DNA from: Solea solea
Lineage: Eukaryota; Chordata; Actinopteri; Pleuronectiformes; Soleidae
NCBI RefSeq assembly: GCF_958295425.1
Contig: NC_081154.1
Location: forward strand, 186,001-250,000
DNA length: 64,000 nt
Reading direction: 5' to 3'
Shown here: one piece after another, positions 35,433 through 49,445 of the stretch
Numbering within the stretch: position 1 is the first letter of the stretch
How the letters are laid out: every line of letters starts with the position of its first letter
Notes under the pieces: model-generated
Seen by the model: the letters and a program-made list of their open reading frames with translations, nothing else
Databases searched by the model: none
Told to the model about the DNA's origin: nothing
Program-made: the position numbers and the translations under genes

Positions 35433-36507
35433 TGGAATCTGTGGTTCACTGAACCCCTGCTTCTTTGGAAGACTCAGCTTTTGTTGTCGGTTATAAAACG
35501 ACTTTATAACTTTGTCCTATGAACGGTCGTAAAGAGTGGAGACTTTAAAGAGCTCTGTTTGAGCCCGAGCAAAGTCTGGGCCCTGATTTAAATGTTGTGT
35601 AACACCAGTGGAAACAGCCTCACTGTGGAGGTTTACACTCTGTGGACGCTTGATTTTCTGTTTATTCAGGACCTTAAAGAGAAAACTCATGTCAATGAGT
35701 CAAGGATCGGCCACAAAAATAACCGAATTCTTTGGATTACACTGTAAAAACACGAATATATCAGCCAACAATAAAAACATGTTGAAGTTCTTTATGAGCA
35801 GAAAACGAACTTTTTTAACACAGAAATATTTCTCACATTTGAGTTTTACAGTAGCAAAAGTCTGTCAAACAGTTTGTGACCCTTGACTTGGTGTTTATAT
35901 GTTCACGACTTGAAGAGATAACTAATGGGATGGACTCGGTTATTTTTAGACACAATAAGGTTACCTGAATGTATGGATTACATGAACATGAATATATTAT
36001 GTTATTTTCATTAGAGGTATACCAACAATATTTGTCATTTTTTTTACCCTGAACATTTTTGGATTCCATGTTTCATGTATGTTATATTTAGTTTATTATT
36101 ATTATTATTTTTATAGAAAATACAGTATATATGGGCACTGCAGTGTTTAGTAAATGTTTATTTATGTTCTGTTAGAAACTTGTTATATTTTATAAGATTG
36201 AGGGGAAAACTCAAAATATTGGCGCGTTCCAAAAATCGACTTCAACCATAGAAAATCTGAAATCCGTCAAATTGAACAAATTTCAAGACTAATTTAACTC
36301 ATTTTCATTTGGCTGCTTTAGAAGATTGAGACACAAAAAGACGGATTAATCACCAGTTCATCAAGAGAGCCAAAAGTATCTGGAAAATATGATGGAAATG
36401 TTTCATCACAGTGTGATAATGTCATGGTCACGAGTTTAACTCCCTGACAGCACTCACAGCTAGTTTCAGCCTCAGCTGCAGTGAAGTAACGTGTGTCGCT
36501 CCTCCTC

Positions 36508-36539
<32 letters not shown>

Positions 36540-36663
36540 GGTCATTTTGAAAGAGGAGCAGGAACTGGGGAAACTCCTTTGTTTCAAATGAGTCATAACA
36601 TCGTAATAAAAACATCATCAACACAGAATTTTGTTGTGTTTTTCTAACTTCTTTATCTCAAAA

Positions 36664-36695
<32 letters not shown>

Positions 36696-38013
36696 GACAT
36701 TTAAAGGGGACATATTATGCAAAATCAACTTTTTAATCATTTTAATACTTATATTTGGGACTCTGGAGGCCCTACCAGTCGCCAAAGTGTGGTAAAAGAA
36801 TACTCAGTCATGTTTTCATGGTCCTCCTCAGTGTAAGTATGAGCGGTAAAACACGCCATGTTGAATTCCCTGCACTTATGACGGCAGCATGCACATTTCA
36901 CCGCCAATGTTACCACCCACCAGTAAGTTTACTTGGAGAGCTCCACCTTAGCTCCACCTTAGCTCCACCTTAGCTCCACCTTAGCTCCACCTTGTCCCTA
37001 TAAATGCGAGAGTGCAGGCGAGGGAGGAAGAGCGGTATTATGTCAACGCGGAGGGACAAGTGTGCTGTTGGTGGCTGCACAGTGGAGCACAGTGTTTTAC
37101 ACAAACTTCCAGCCTCAGAGGATTTTATATATGAAGCTAATGTTCCGGATAAAGTCAGCAAACGTGTGTTTGTGTGTTTGCACCACTTCACATCAGACTG
37201 CGGCCAGCGGTCGCTGTATTTAGTCAGGGGACGTATTTCACCGACGTACAAACACACACATGTTTAAGAAAAGGTCAAATAGAGGTCATAACTGAGCATT
37301 CTGACACGTCCTAATTAAACATATTAGTTCAGTACGTCCTCCATGACCGGAGCACAGACTCAGTCTGATACAGTCACATACAGCGGTGGCGATCAGCGGT
37401 GCTGTCCCTAAGTGTTTTTAACTGATTTACAGTTGGTCAGTGTTCGGCTCGATCCTTGTGTCGGACGTCTCTTCCTGTGACGACACTCGCGCTGCCATGT
37501 TGATATTGTCAGAGAACTAGTGGAGGGAGGGGGAGAGGAATGAGGGGAGGGAACAGGAGCTGAGCGAGTGAGCGCAGTAAAAAGGACAAATCAGAAACCC
37601 CTGGAAGAAGTGGGTGTGTGCCTGTGTCTCATTTGCATATAAAGGGACCATGCACAAAACTGAGCGTTCTGAAAGGGGCGGGTTTAGCAGGGTTATTGAA
37701 CTGCTATGGTGCTTCATCCTTATGGTATTTTGACCAAAGCATGTCACTGACATGTTCATTAGGACACCAGGGAACTAGTTTAACTTGGAGAAATAGGGTA
37801 TAATATGTCTCCTTTAAACATAAAATGTTGACTTTGTTGAAATAATGTGAGTTATGTTTGTTGGGAAAATGGTGACATGAAGTTTTCACATGGTCTCTTT
37901 GCTAATTTTGCAGGTGAAAGAAGTGAACTTAGCTGAGTGAGTGTGTCATCATATTATGGTAACATCCTGGCCTCCGGCGAGTCGGTCGCCATAGAGACTC
38001 AGAGAGAGAGAGA

Positions 38014-38048
<35 letters not shown>

Positions 38049-38178
38049 TTGTCAACAGTGTTTGCATGAGGAGAAAGAGTTCTAGGTCCAGGGAGGACAG
38101 AAGAGAAAACTCTCACGCCTCGACGAGGAGGCAACACTGACCCTGAAATACCGACACCTTCACTTAATACACACCGTC

Positions 38179-38214
<36 letters not shown>

Positions 38215-41200
38215 CCACGTTACACAGCAATCTATTCTGTACTTTTCTGTAGACGTGAAAATGTCAAACCTGTGATGGAATGAAAAGATTGTGAATGAAG
38301 GAGTGGAGGCGACGTTTAGATTAACGAGGATCTCGACTTCTGTCGAGTTTGGAGAAAACGAACGCATTTTCATGTGGGGGAAAAAAGCACCAGAAGATTT
38401 AGAAAAGTCTGAGTCTAAAATAACCGCGAGTAAACAGCTGTGTGCCATAATGTGCCGGTGGTTCCCAAACACTGGGTCAGGGACCCACAGGTGGGTCGTG
38501 GGAGATTATTTTTGGGTCCCAAACTAATTTTTCCCAAGCCTTTAAGTTAAGATTAAAGAAATAACACAAATATAATGATACATTTGCCAAACGTCTCTTT
38601 GAAAAATGACAAGTTTACCAATTCAAAAAGATGTTTGGCTTCCGAGATGATGTGGCTAAAAATGTGTCGCTTTTTGTCAGTAAGTAGCTAATAGTTTGCC
38701 GTCTTTAAAAAGTGGCAATATAGAACGGGGACCCACATTTTTACAGAACTATCAAACGATCTATCGTGACATGAGCACATTTTTTCCATAATTTACAGCC
38801 AAATCTGTAACAAACACTAATATTTTGAATTGAACTACAACTACATTTATATAAATGTTCTTGAAAAACATATTTAAGTCAAAAAATAACTCCAGTGACC
38901 CTGAGAGTCCACAACCCAGACTTTGGGAACCACTCTTCTATGAAATTGATACGTAATGTTTAGAAACAAGTTGTATTTTAGTTTACATTGTTTACATTGT
39001 ACTTAATATTTCTCATGGTATTTTATGTGCTATGCTTAGTTTTTTTTACTTTTTAACTCGTGGAAACTTGTTGATAGAAACACGTTTGAACCCTGACTCT
39101 GCTGCTCAGATATTAGTGAAGAGTAAACACTATTTTCACCTCGTTGCTTTCTAACAGCGTTTTCTCCGCCCCGTGTGTTTCTGCACTCGCAGACTTTGAT
39201 CTCTCTGCGCGATGAAGAGTGAAAACCGTCTTCTTCTGTGTTTCACAAGCGTCTCTTATCATCACTGTGCTCCTATAAACCTGGGAAAAAGCCATTAATC
39301 TGCAGGCTTTTATTGGTTCGGGAGCAGCGACGGCTATAAATCAAGATTAGCTGCAGTTGGATTATTCCACTCACTCGCAGAATGATTCCAAATGTCGTAT
39401 AAAACTAAAAATCTGCACTTGTGTTCAACATTTTACAGAGTTTACAACGTTCAAACGATGAGTCGATTAAGCTGTTATCGACTCTTTTGACAGACGCCAG
39501 AGCTGGAAATAAGCAAATGGATTTTCTTTTACGTGATATTTTTCCGTTTTCAAGGCATTTATTGGCTAAGATATTTCAAATATTACCACTTATTTTTGGC
39601 ACAATACTGTTACCGGCTGATATTGACATGAAAATGTATTATTGGATATCGACAAACACAAAGATTCGCCAAAAATACGACTAATAACTTAAACATTTCA
39701 CTGAAAATGCTGCTACCTCCTTCACTTCTATGCTACTGCCCTCTACAGAACTAGCTATTATTTTTATCATGTTTTTTTTATTTATTTTGCTCATTTAATC
39801 ACGCAAATGAAAGTTAATTTCACTGTGGAAGAGGCTAAATGACCAGAAAAGAAGGAACTTTTATTAGTCATTGGCAAAAAGTTCAATATTGTGCAATCTT
39901 GGGAAATTGGTTGGTTATCTATCTATCAATCAATTGTTTAGCAAAAGATTAAAATACCTACTTTGGTAACTGATTTAAGTGATTTGTTAAGCAGTTATGG
40001 AAAACATAGCTGGAACAGTTTTTGATTTTTGGGAATTTATCTGCCAAGAGTAACGTCATAAAAGGGCAGGAAAAATGCAGCATTAAAATCCTCCTGTCCA
40101 CTTAAATCTATGGTCCCATGAAGTTTAACCATCCAACGTCCAATATTTGGACACAGTTACAGGAGACGGAGGGGACAAAAAACCCAACATTGTCATACAG
40201 GATTGAGGACATGTTTTCAGTGTTATTTAATCTAATCTAATCTTATTTAACAGAATTATTATGGGCTTCTGTCCAAAACTAACACAGTGAGCGTCACCTG
40301 ACCGAGATCCTCGCTGACTCACTGTGAAAACACACAGGGACACAAACACAGGGACATTCTTTAACTGTCAGCGGAAGAGCAACGAAGACGTTCCGCTCAC
40401 TTCTCAGCAGCGTTTAAAAAAAAGCGGCGTTAGGTAACGACGTTCTTTTTTCAGTAACGTGGGGAAATCTAACTAATTACTTTTACCTTTCAATTACAGC
40501 TACACAGAGAATCGATGAAGCAGCAGAGACGGCGAGTCAGGACTTTTTTAACACTAACGCAAATAGTTACTTTCCCTGGTAACAAGTTACTTTTATTATT
40601 CATTTACTAAATTCAGTTATTAACTCAGTTACTTTTTGGAACAAGTAGTGAGTAACTATAACTAATAAACTTTTTTAAAGTAACGCTCCCAACGCTGCTT
40701 CTCAGTGTTCACCACATGAGGCTAATGCAAAAGTATTAGCCTGCGGGAATGAGCGACGTCTACGAAACTTAAGGAAGAAAAGGAACAAAAGGTCATTTGG
40801 AATCCACACTGTTTAAATTTGCTCGGATCAACTTCAAACACTAGTTTTTACAAAGAGAAAGGCGAAATGTTATTTTAGTCATTAATCATTAATAATTCCT
40901 GCAAAATTCATCGTATCACCCTAAGCACAGCCTAGGAAATGTTAGTGTTTTCTATTTAATCAGCTACTTTCTAAGAAGTATCTTCAGCTTCAGATCTTCA
41001 GATATGAGCTACTGGAGTTCAGTTGAAGACGTTTCATTCTTTAGCTCAGAACACTGAAGAGATACAAGAAGATAGAATGAACTGTGCAAAAGACAGAGAC
41101 ACTAGTTCCTCTAAGAAAATACAGGAAATGTTTGAAAATAACAGCTTTTACTGACATAACTGTCAAATGTTCAGAAAAATAGCTCAAAATAGACCCTGGA

Positions 41201-42107
41201 GTTGAACCCTAATTAATGTAAACTGGTTAAAGAAAACCTGTGTTTGTCGTCAACTGTGGAGACAAGTTTATTCAAGACATGCACGTGTTATATGACTTTA
41301 ACTCATTATTAATATAAAAGACCAACTCTCAGTCGCATCAATACAATCTAAATTGCAATAACCCCAGAATTTGACCGTTACTATTCAGTTTTCCACAATG
41401 ATGCTTTGGTAGGGATGAACTTAATGGACTTTTTTATTGGACTTTTCTCTTGTTGGACTCTTTGCCGGCACCTGATGTGTCAAAATATTGAGGTTAGGGT
41501 TATCAGTAAATAGATGTTCCCCCTACACCAAACTGTTAGGGAATTAACATCATATTTTTCACAAAGCTTTTTTTCATGATTAAAACCAGCTTCTTAAATG
41601 TGAATCATTTCTTCATTGGACAAAAACAATGTTTGAGAACATCATCATTTCACTGATCAACATTTCTGAAGGTTTTCTGGACCAAACAATGACTCCAATG
41701 ATTGAAGAAAATAATGGTTAGTTGCAGCTCTAAGATTTACATTTAATTAAAACATAAGAAAAATAAGAAATCAAGGAGGTAGCGGCTCATTCAGCTGCCG
41801 TTATACGTTTTAAAGGTAAATATCTGCCAATACTGATGTTATTATGAGAAGAAGAAGAAGAAGAAGAAGAAGAAGAAGAAGAAGAAGCTGTTCTGACAGC
41901 AGTGGAGCAGTGATAAATACTACTGTCCTTTTTTAATGGCAGTTAAAGGGTTGTGTATGTGTATGTGTGACTCATTGTTTCTTAATCTTAATCGATAACA
42001 GAAAAATGTCCTAAACACAACAACATGTACAAGAAGAAGAAGAAGAAGACTTTGGAGTGTGAGCGAGATAACAAGGTTCAAATGCAGCGTATGATTCATC
42101 CTCTCAT

Positions 42108-42138
<31 letters not shown>

Positions 42139-42466
42139 GCGCGCTGTTCTCTGAAACCACTTCCTGTCCTCGTCCTCTCGTAGCTCAGTTGTCATAGAGC
42201 TGACGAGTGAGCGAGTGAGAGAGTGAGTGTTGTTGAGTAACCGCAGCTCGCTGCAGTCTGACTGATTATAAGCTGCTAAGAACTTCCTCAAAAAAGTGAT
42301 AAATGCTAATCAGGCGCGAAGACAACGTGTGGACAGGAGTGGACGTCACATGTCCACAGTGTAAGAAAACAATGATCAGCATGAACTCCTGTGAGTGTTT
42401 CACACTCAGTTCAACGAGCTGTAAAAGCATGAACCTTGAACCTTGAAGCTGCTGACGCTGCTGATG

Positions 42467-42499
<33 letters not shown>

Positions 42500-45400
42500 A
42501 TGCTGATGTTGCTGATGCTGATGCTGACGCTGCTGATGATGATGCTGCTGCTGCTGCTGCTGCTGACGCTGCTGCTGCTGCTGCTGATGCTGCTGCTGAT
42601 GCTGCAGTCGCGCTGTGGCAGCACACACAAACCCAGATGTTGTTTCTGTGGTGGGACATGAGCGACGCTCAAGTGTCAGCTGTCAATCACACTGATGTCA
42701 AACTCAATCCTGGACAGTGACCCGGGGTAATAGGACGGGGTAAATCCAGGACTGGTCACCAACATTCACCTGCAGGGTCCAAATGAACCTCTGCATGTTT
42801 TTTTGACTGTGTGAGGAAGATGGAAAACCCAGAGAGAATCCACGTTCACACGGGGGTCTTAGGTCAAACCAGGACCTGAACTGTTCTTGACCTTCTCTGT
42901 GAATGCTGAGAGAGGCTGAAGAAGAGCCAGTGAGGAACCAGAGAGTGACACCAGTGACTCCTCAGATGTTTACTGACGTTCTGAATCCAGGAAAAAGAAG
43001 CTATGGACTTCCCTTTGCTCACGTTAGTCTGTGGCAGTGGTTCCCAAAGACTGGTTTGGGACCCTCAGATGGGTCAGATGTTTATTGGGTTCATGTTGGA
43101 CTGCTTTATTATGGAGTCGTGGGGTTACACCGTAGACGGGTCGCCAGTCCGTCACGGGGACACAAACACAAACACACAAACAACCATTCATTCCAAATTT
43201 GCAGAACCTGTTTTGTAAAAAGTTAAACGAACACAAAAGGAACTTTAATTTCATTTTTACTAAACATTTCCTGGAAATGATCCAACAATAATAACAGATG
43301 TCGCTGTAAATTATGAGCAGATTAGCTCTCGTTGCTGTTTCACTAGCACAGTAGTTCACCATCTTTGGAAAAGTGGCTCCACATATAGAAGGTTTAACAG
43401 ATTAACTTAACTTAACCTTGGAGGTCCATCACGTTCATCTGGTGACTGAATGTTTTTTATCTAGATTCTTAAATGTCATCAAAGCTGGAACAAGTGGCTG
43501 AAGTTCATGTTCAACTATTTTAACAATGGGTTTGAGTAGGAGTGTTTTTTTGAAGTTCTCAGCTTCTTAAATGTGAATATTCTCTGGTTTCTTTGCTCCA
43601 TAAAACAAAGAAATCATTCAAATTCAATCATTTTTGTTTGAGAACTTGAGAAACATTTCTAATCGTTTTCTAACGTTTTATGGACCAAAAACTCCTGGAT
43701 ACATGATTCTTGTTGTCTAGTCTAAAGCCAGAACCTCCTGTTGTCTGGACCTGATCCACCAGAGTCTGTCAGCAGTTCACACAGGAAAACCACAACGTGT
43801 TCAAATGTCGCTTTCATGCGTTTGTTGCTATGAAAAGGAAAAGGGACAAAAGACAGACAGAGACAGACGAGCAGCCGTGTCCTCAGTGGTGAGTGACGCC
43901 AAGTTCAGGATGATGATCATCGCGACTCTTACCTCGATTATGCCGTTTAAATGTGATCGTGGGGAACTTGGACCCGGCGTCTCACAGAGTCTTTGTCCTT
44001 AGTCCAGCCTGCGTCTCCCCGCTGGCTGCTGTCACGACGTCCAGGTCCCGGTTCTTCAGGACTTTCTGTAAAAACAACAGATTTAGTCTGGAGACATGAA
44101 GACAACTCAGTCCTGTTCTGTTACTGCTGCTGATTCGTCCATGAAACAAATCAAAACCAAACTCAGAATCTAATAAAACTGACTCAACGTTTTTCAACGT
44201 TCTCGTTCAATGATTGAAAACAATCAAGAGTTGAAAACTCCAGTTTGTCGGAATCAGGACAAACTATGGGTGGTGCAATGCCTTATGGGTAGTGACGAGT
44301 CAATGTATACGATATTATTCATTGTAAAAAAAGTGGGCGCTGCATCGTCACGACTGATGACGATGTGAAGTGCAGTCATCGCAATAACATTATTATATTA
44401 TTATAAATCGTTTCCCTGACAACGGACGACAAAGAAAGGCGCATTTTTGGTGTCTGTATGAAAACGCTGATATCAGATTGACTGAGACTGGTTTCCATGT
44501 GGACCGTCCCCAACATGTCCTCCCTTCAGACACTTGTGTCTTCTCTCCACAGCTGTGAGTGAGTCCTCAGGTCATCATTGTCCTGTGAGAGCTTTCACTC
44601 GCGTGTGGAACTTTGTCCCGAGGAACCGTCAACGCCTTTTTACACCGGGCGTTAAAAGAATTCCAGTGGACTTTAGTCCTCGACCGGGTTTTTATCGTCT
44701 TTCATTAACGACCGAATGCTTGTGTGTGTGTTTTTGACATAAACGTGTGATTCCATCCAAAGGTTGGACGCGATAACGGTGTTTCAGCTCCGCCCGGGGC
44801 GTTTCAAACAATCATCCACCGCCGTGATTTGACATTAACCACGGCGTCAGCGTGGATTATGAGACGCTGCGTCTTCAGTGGACAATCATTGACATTAACC
44901 GCGGCGTCAGCGTGGATTATGAGACGCTGCGTCTTCAGTGGACAATCATTGACATTAACCACGGCGTCAGCGTGGATTATGAGACGCTGCGTCTTCAGTG
45001 GACAATCATTGACATTAACCACGGCGTCAGCGTGGATTATGAGACGCTGCGTCTTCAGTGGACAATCATTGACATTAACCACGGCGTCAGCGTGGATTAT
45101 GAGACGCTGCGTCTTCAGTGGACAATCATTGACATTAACCACGGCGTCAGCGTGGATTATGAGACGCTGCGTCTTCAGTGGACAATCATTGACATTAACC
45201 ACGGCGTCAGCGTGGATTATGAGACGCTGCGTCTTCAGTGGACAATCATTGACATTAACCACGGCGTCAGCGTGGATTATGAGACGCTGCGTCTTCAGTG
45301 GACAATCATTGACATTAACCACGGCGTCAGCGTGGATTATGAGACGCTGCGTCTTCAGTGGACAATCATTGACAGGTGTCATGTCAGACGTTATCAGGTC

Positions 45401-45546
45401 GTGAAAGGGCGTGGACGTGGAGCTCAGGTGTTTTTGTCACAGTGATAAAAATACACTTCAAATAAAGACTTTTTGGTTTTCTGACTCATTTTAAAGGAAG
45501 AAAAAAAAATACATATAAACATGGTTTTCTTTTGACTGGAGCCTGA

Positions 45547-45624
<78 letters not shown>

Positions 45625-46138
45625 TCACTCACTCACTCACTCACTCACTCTGTTGATGTCCTCCGTGTGTGTGTGTGTGTGTGTGCAGGAGGACAGAGGC
45701 GGGCCTCGTCCTCGTCTCTGTCAGCTGATGAAGGGCGACAGCGGCTACGGCTTCAACCTGCACAGTGAGAAGTCCAGACCGGGTCAGTTCATCCGAGCCG
45801 TGGACGAGGACTCTCCCGCAGAGACAGCAGGACTCAAACCCAAGGACAAGATCGTGAAGGTACACAGAGTTCAGAGTTCAGAGTTCAGAGCGCTCGCTCT
45901 TTATCCAACGTTAGTTTTTAGTTTCCTGTCGGCTGAATGTGACACTGATAATGAACACTTTAACAATGTGTTCACCACTTCATCTCAGTGTTGGACACAA
46001 GTTTGTAAATCACATCTGAAGACACTGTGGACTGAAGCAGGCAGAGAGTCAGTGCCACACACACACACACACACACATTCATTACAGTGTGTGTGTGTGA
46101 TGTAATCTGATTACATTAGAGGAGAAATGACTGCTGTA

Positions 46139-46188
<50 letters not shown>

Positions 46189-46930
46189 CTCAGCTCACAG
46201 TTTAATCCACTTACAGTTTCCTGTGTAAAGCTGCAGAGAGAGGAGGAGACTCAGGTCATCAGACAGTTTAAAACAAAACAGAGGTCACAGAGGTCACAGC
46301 AGCGCTCCGTACCAGTGTGGGAGACGTTCCCGATGGTATTCCCACCTCAGCTGTTCCTCCCACAGGAATTCCTGACTCCTTTATCTCATTTATCTCCCTG
46401 TCCATGTTTGATTAGTTCCACATCTGTGAGTGAGTGAGTGAGTGAGTGAGTGAGTGAGTCCACTGTGTCTCTGTGTGGAACCACTGCACCCAAACTCTGG
46501 TTCCTGAGTTCTGAAATGAACCTCCTCTTGTCTCCTTTCCTATCTCCTCTCCTATCTACACCCTGGTTTTGTTCTCTGTCTCCTTTCCCCTCGTCTCCCC
46601 TTTTCTGTCCCGTCTCTCTCTGTGTCTCCTTCTCTTTTCACCCTGTCTCCTCTCCTTGCCTCCTCGTCTCCTCGCAGGTGAACGGTGTGTCAGTGATTGG
46701 GATGCAGCACTCTGAGGTGGTCGCGGCCATCAAGGCAGGAGGAGACAAGACCACGCTGCTCGTGGTCGACGCTGAGGCCGAGGAGTTTTTCAAGAGATGC
46801 AACGTCCAACCATCAGAGGAGCATGTTACTGGTAACACACACACACACACAGTGTAACGCACGCACACACACAGTGTAACACACACACATACACAGTGTA
46901 ACACACACACTGTAGCACACACACACTGTA

Positions 46931-46962
<32 letters not shown>

Positions 46963-48186
46963 TCACAGTGTAACACACACACATACACAGTGTAACACAC
47001 ACACATACACAGTGTAACACACACACACACACTGTAACACACATACACACTGTAGCACACAGACACACACACTGTAACACACACACACACTGTAATACAC
47101 ACACACACTATAACACACACACACTGTAACACAAACACTGTAACACACAGATGCACGCACACTGTAGCACACAGACACACACACACACACACACACTGTA
47201 ATACACACACACACACACTATAACACACACACTGTAACACACACACACACACACTGTAATACACACACACTAACACACACACACGCAGACACACACACAC
47301 ACTGTAACACACACACACACAGACACACACACACACTGTAACACACACACACACTGTAACACACATACACACTGTAACACACACACACACACACACTGTA
47401 ACACACACACACACACACACACTGTAACACACACACACACTGTAACACACACACACACACTGTAATACACACACACACTGTAACACACACACACACACAC
47501 TGTAATACACACACACACAGTAACACACACACACACTGTAATACTAACACACTGTAACACACACACACACACTGTAACACACAGACGCACGCACACTGTA
47601 GCACACAGACACAGACACACACACACGCAGACACACACTGTAACACACACACACACGCAGACACACACTGTAACACACACGCAGACACACACTGTAACAC
47701 ACACACACACTGTAGCACAGACACACAGTAACACACACACACACTGTAACACACAGATGCACGCACACTGTAGCACACAGACACACACACAGTAACACAG
47801 ACAATGTAACACACACACACACACACGCACAAACACACATGACAGGATGTGACTGTTGTGTTGTTTTTGTTCAGGACGTCTCCCTGAGCCACAGACAGAG
47901 AGAGCGTCAGACGACGACGAGGTGAGGACACACACACACACACACGGCCCTGCTGATCCTCTGTGGACAGACTCTGGACATTGTCTTCATGTGAGGACAG
48001 AATCCTGAGACTCTGATAACACTTTGAAAAAAGTCACCACTCAAAAATAAACCAGGAACTATTTGTTTGTGAGTTTTTTAGAGACGTGTGTGTCTGTGTC
48101 TGTGTGTGTGCGTGCGTGCGTGCGTGCGTGTGTGTGTGTGTGTGTGTCTGCGTGCGTGTGTATCTGTGTGTGTCTGCGTGCGCAAA

Positions 48187-48227
<41 letters not shown>

Positions 48228-48635
48228 AGAGTGAGTGGTGTATGAACTTCACTTTCCGTCTCACAGTGAGATAAAGTTGTCGCAGTAGTTTAAGTTGCTA
48301 AAATGAGCCGAGTGTGCCTCAGCAGCAGGGGGCGCTCACAGCACTGTCAGCATATTAGTATTGCTGACAGCACTACTAGGATTAGTATTATTATTATTGT
48401 TATCATCATCATCATTATTATTATTATTGTTATTATTATTACTACAGTTCCTCATACAATTACAGTGATGCAGGCTCCTCGGGTAACTCCGCCTTCTTCC
48501 TCGTAAACACCCACATGTTACCCATGGATGACATCATCATGCTTGTTTGTCCTCATGAGACCACAGAGAAATGTCCCTTTAATTAAACTGTTTGTGTGAC
48601 GCTCAGGGGGCGGGGCCAGCGACTTCATCAAAGTG

Positions 48636-48697
<62 letters not shown>

Positions 48698-48853
48698 GGA
48701 AAAGTGGATTGGCCTCTGTGGTGACATTGTCTGACCCTTCACCATGGCAACCAGAGCTCAGCATAGTCTCTCTCTCCTGGAGGATCATGGGATTGAAGCG
48801 TCTTTAACTCTCATGGCGAGTTGGGGGATTATGCAAATGACTAACGAGTGGCG

Positions 48854-48890
<37 letters not shown>

Positions 48891-49351
48891 CGTGAACAAT
48901 CACTCATTCACCAGCTCTTATGTAACACAGTGACCTCTGACCTCACACTGTGTGATTAATTGGACTTTTTAAACTTGTTTAGTTTTTGAAGAAGCAGCTG
49001 TTTATGAATCACACACACACACACAAACCTGTTCATAGACCTAATGCTTTAACTAACCCCTTACCTTAAGTGGCTAACTTAACTTTAACCCTTAAACCAG
49101 GTCTTAACCCTGAAAAAAACCTTTTAAGTTGTGAGGACTGGACAAATTGTCCTCACAAAGACATAAATACAAGAACACACACACACACACATTGGCTTAC
49201 CTTACCCACAACTCAAATCTTACTCCTTAACTTTAACCAGTTCCTCAGAAATGAGGTTCTGCTTCATTAGGACCAGGTTTTGGTCTCCATCACGGCTATA
49301 TTGGTCCTGACAAGGTCAGCGAAAAAAGGTCATAAAGAGGCGACAAATACA

Positions 49352-49445
<94 letters not shown>

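Larger units (their letters stand above)
34432..45688 (+). other. nherf1 intron 1 (11.3 kb)
   Basis: No exon was supported inside it. It holds the TTAA element copy B (36701-37817), a hAT-like element (38455-38937), a hAT MITE (40408-40697), simple repeats AAT (35395-35430), GATGAT (36508-36540), AAAT (36667-36692), AG (38000-38044), GAAGAA (41849-41887), an imperfect CTG tract (42448-42604), the 60-bp array (44831-45370) and CA/CACT runs (45549-45650). The rest is A/T-rich sequence in which I see nothing distinctive. Confidence 0.75.

Noticed and set aside
42406..42720. Poly-Gln/Ala/Leu/Ser frames over the CTG tract, as in triplet-expansion genes
   Set aside because: All frames are open because of the repeat, there is no flanking domain, and it lies deep inside nherf1 intron 1.
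43031..43220. Second hAT element beginning CAGTGGTTCCCAAAG
   Set aside because: No matching right end was found within 500 bp; only a fragment of a left terminus can be supported.
44804..45445. Three long frames (about 190 codons) through the 60-bp array
   Set aside because: A period divisible by three keeps frames open on both strands; the array is intronic and has no start context or homologue.
46638..47943. Minus-strand frames of 220-300 codons made of Cys, Val, Tyr and Ser codons
   Set aside because: Pure CA/TGTAA satellite translation; it would also run antisense through nherf1 exons.
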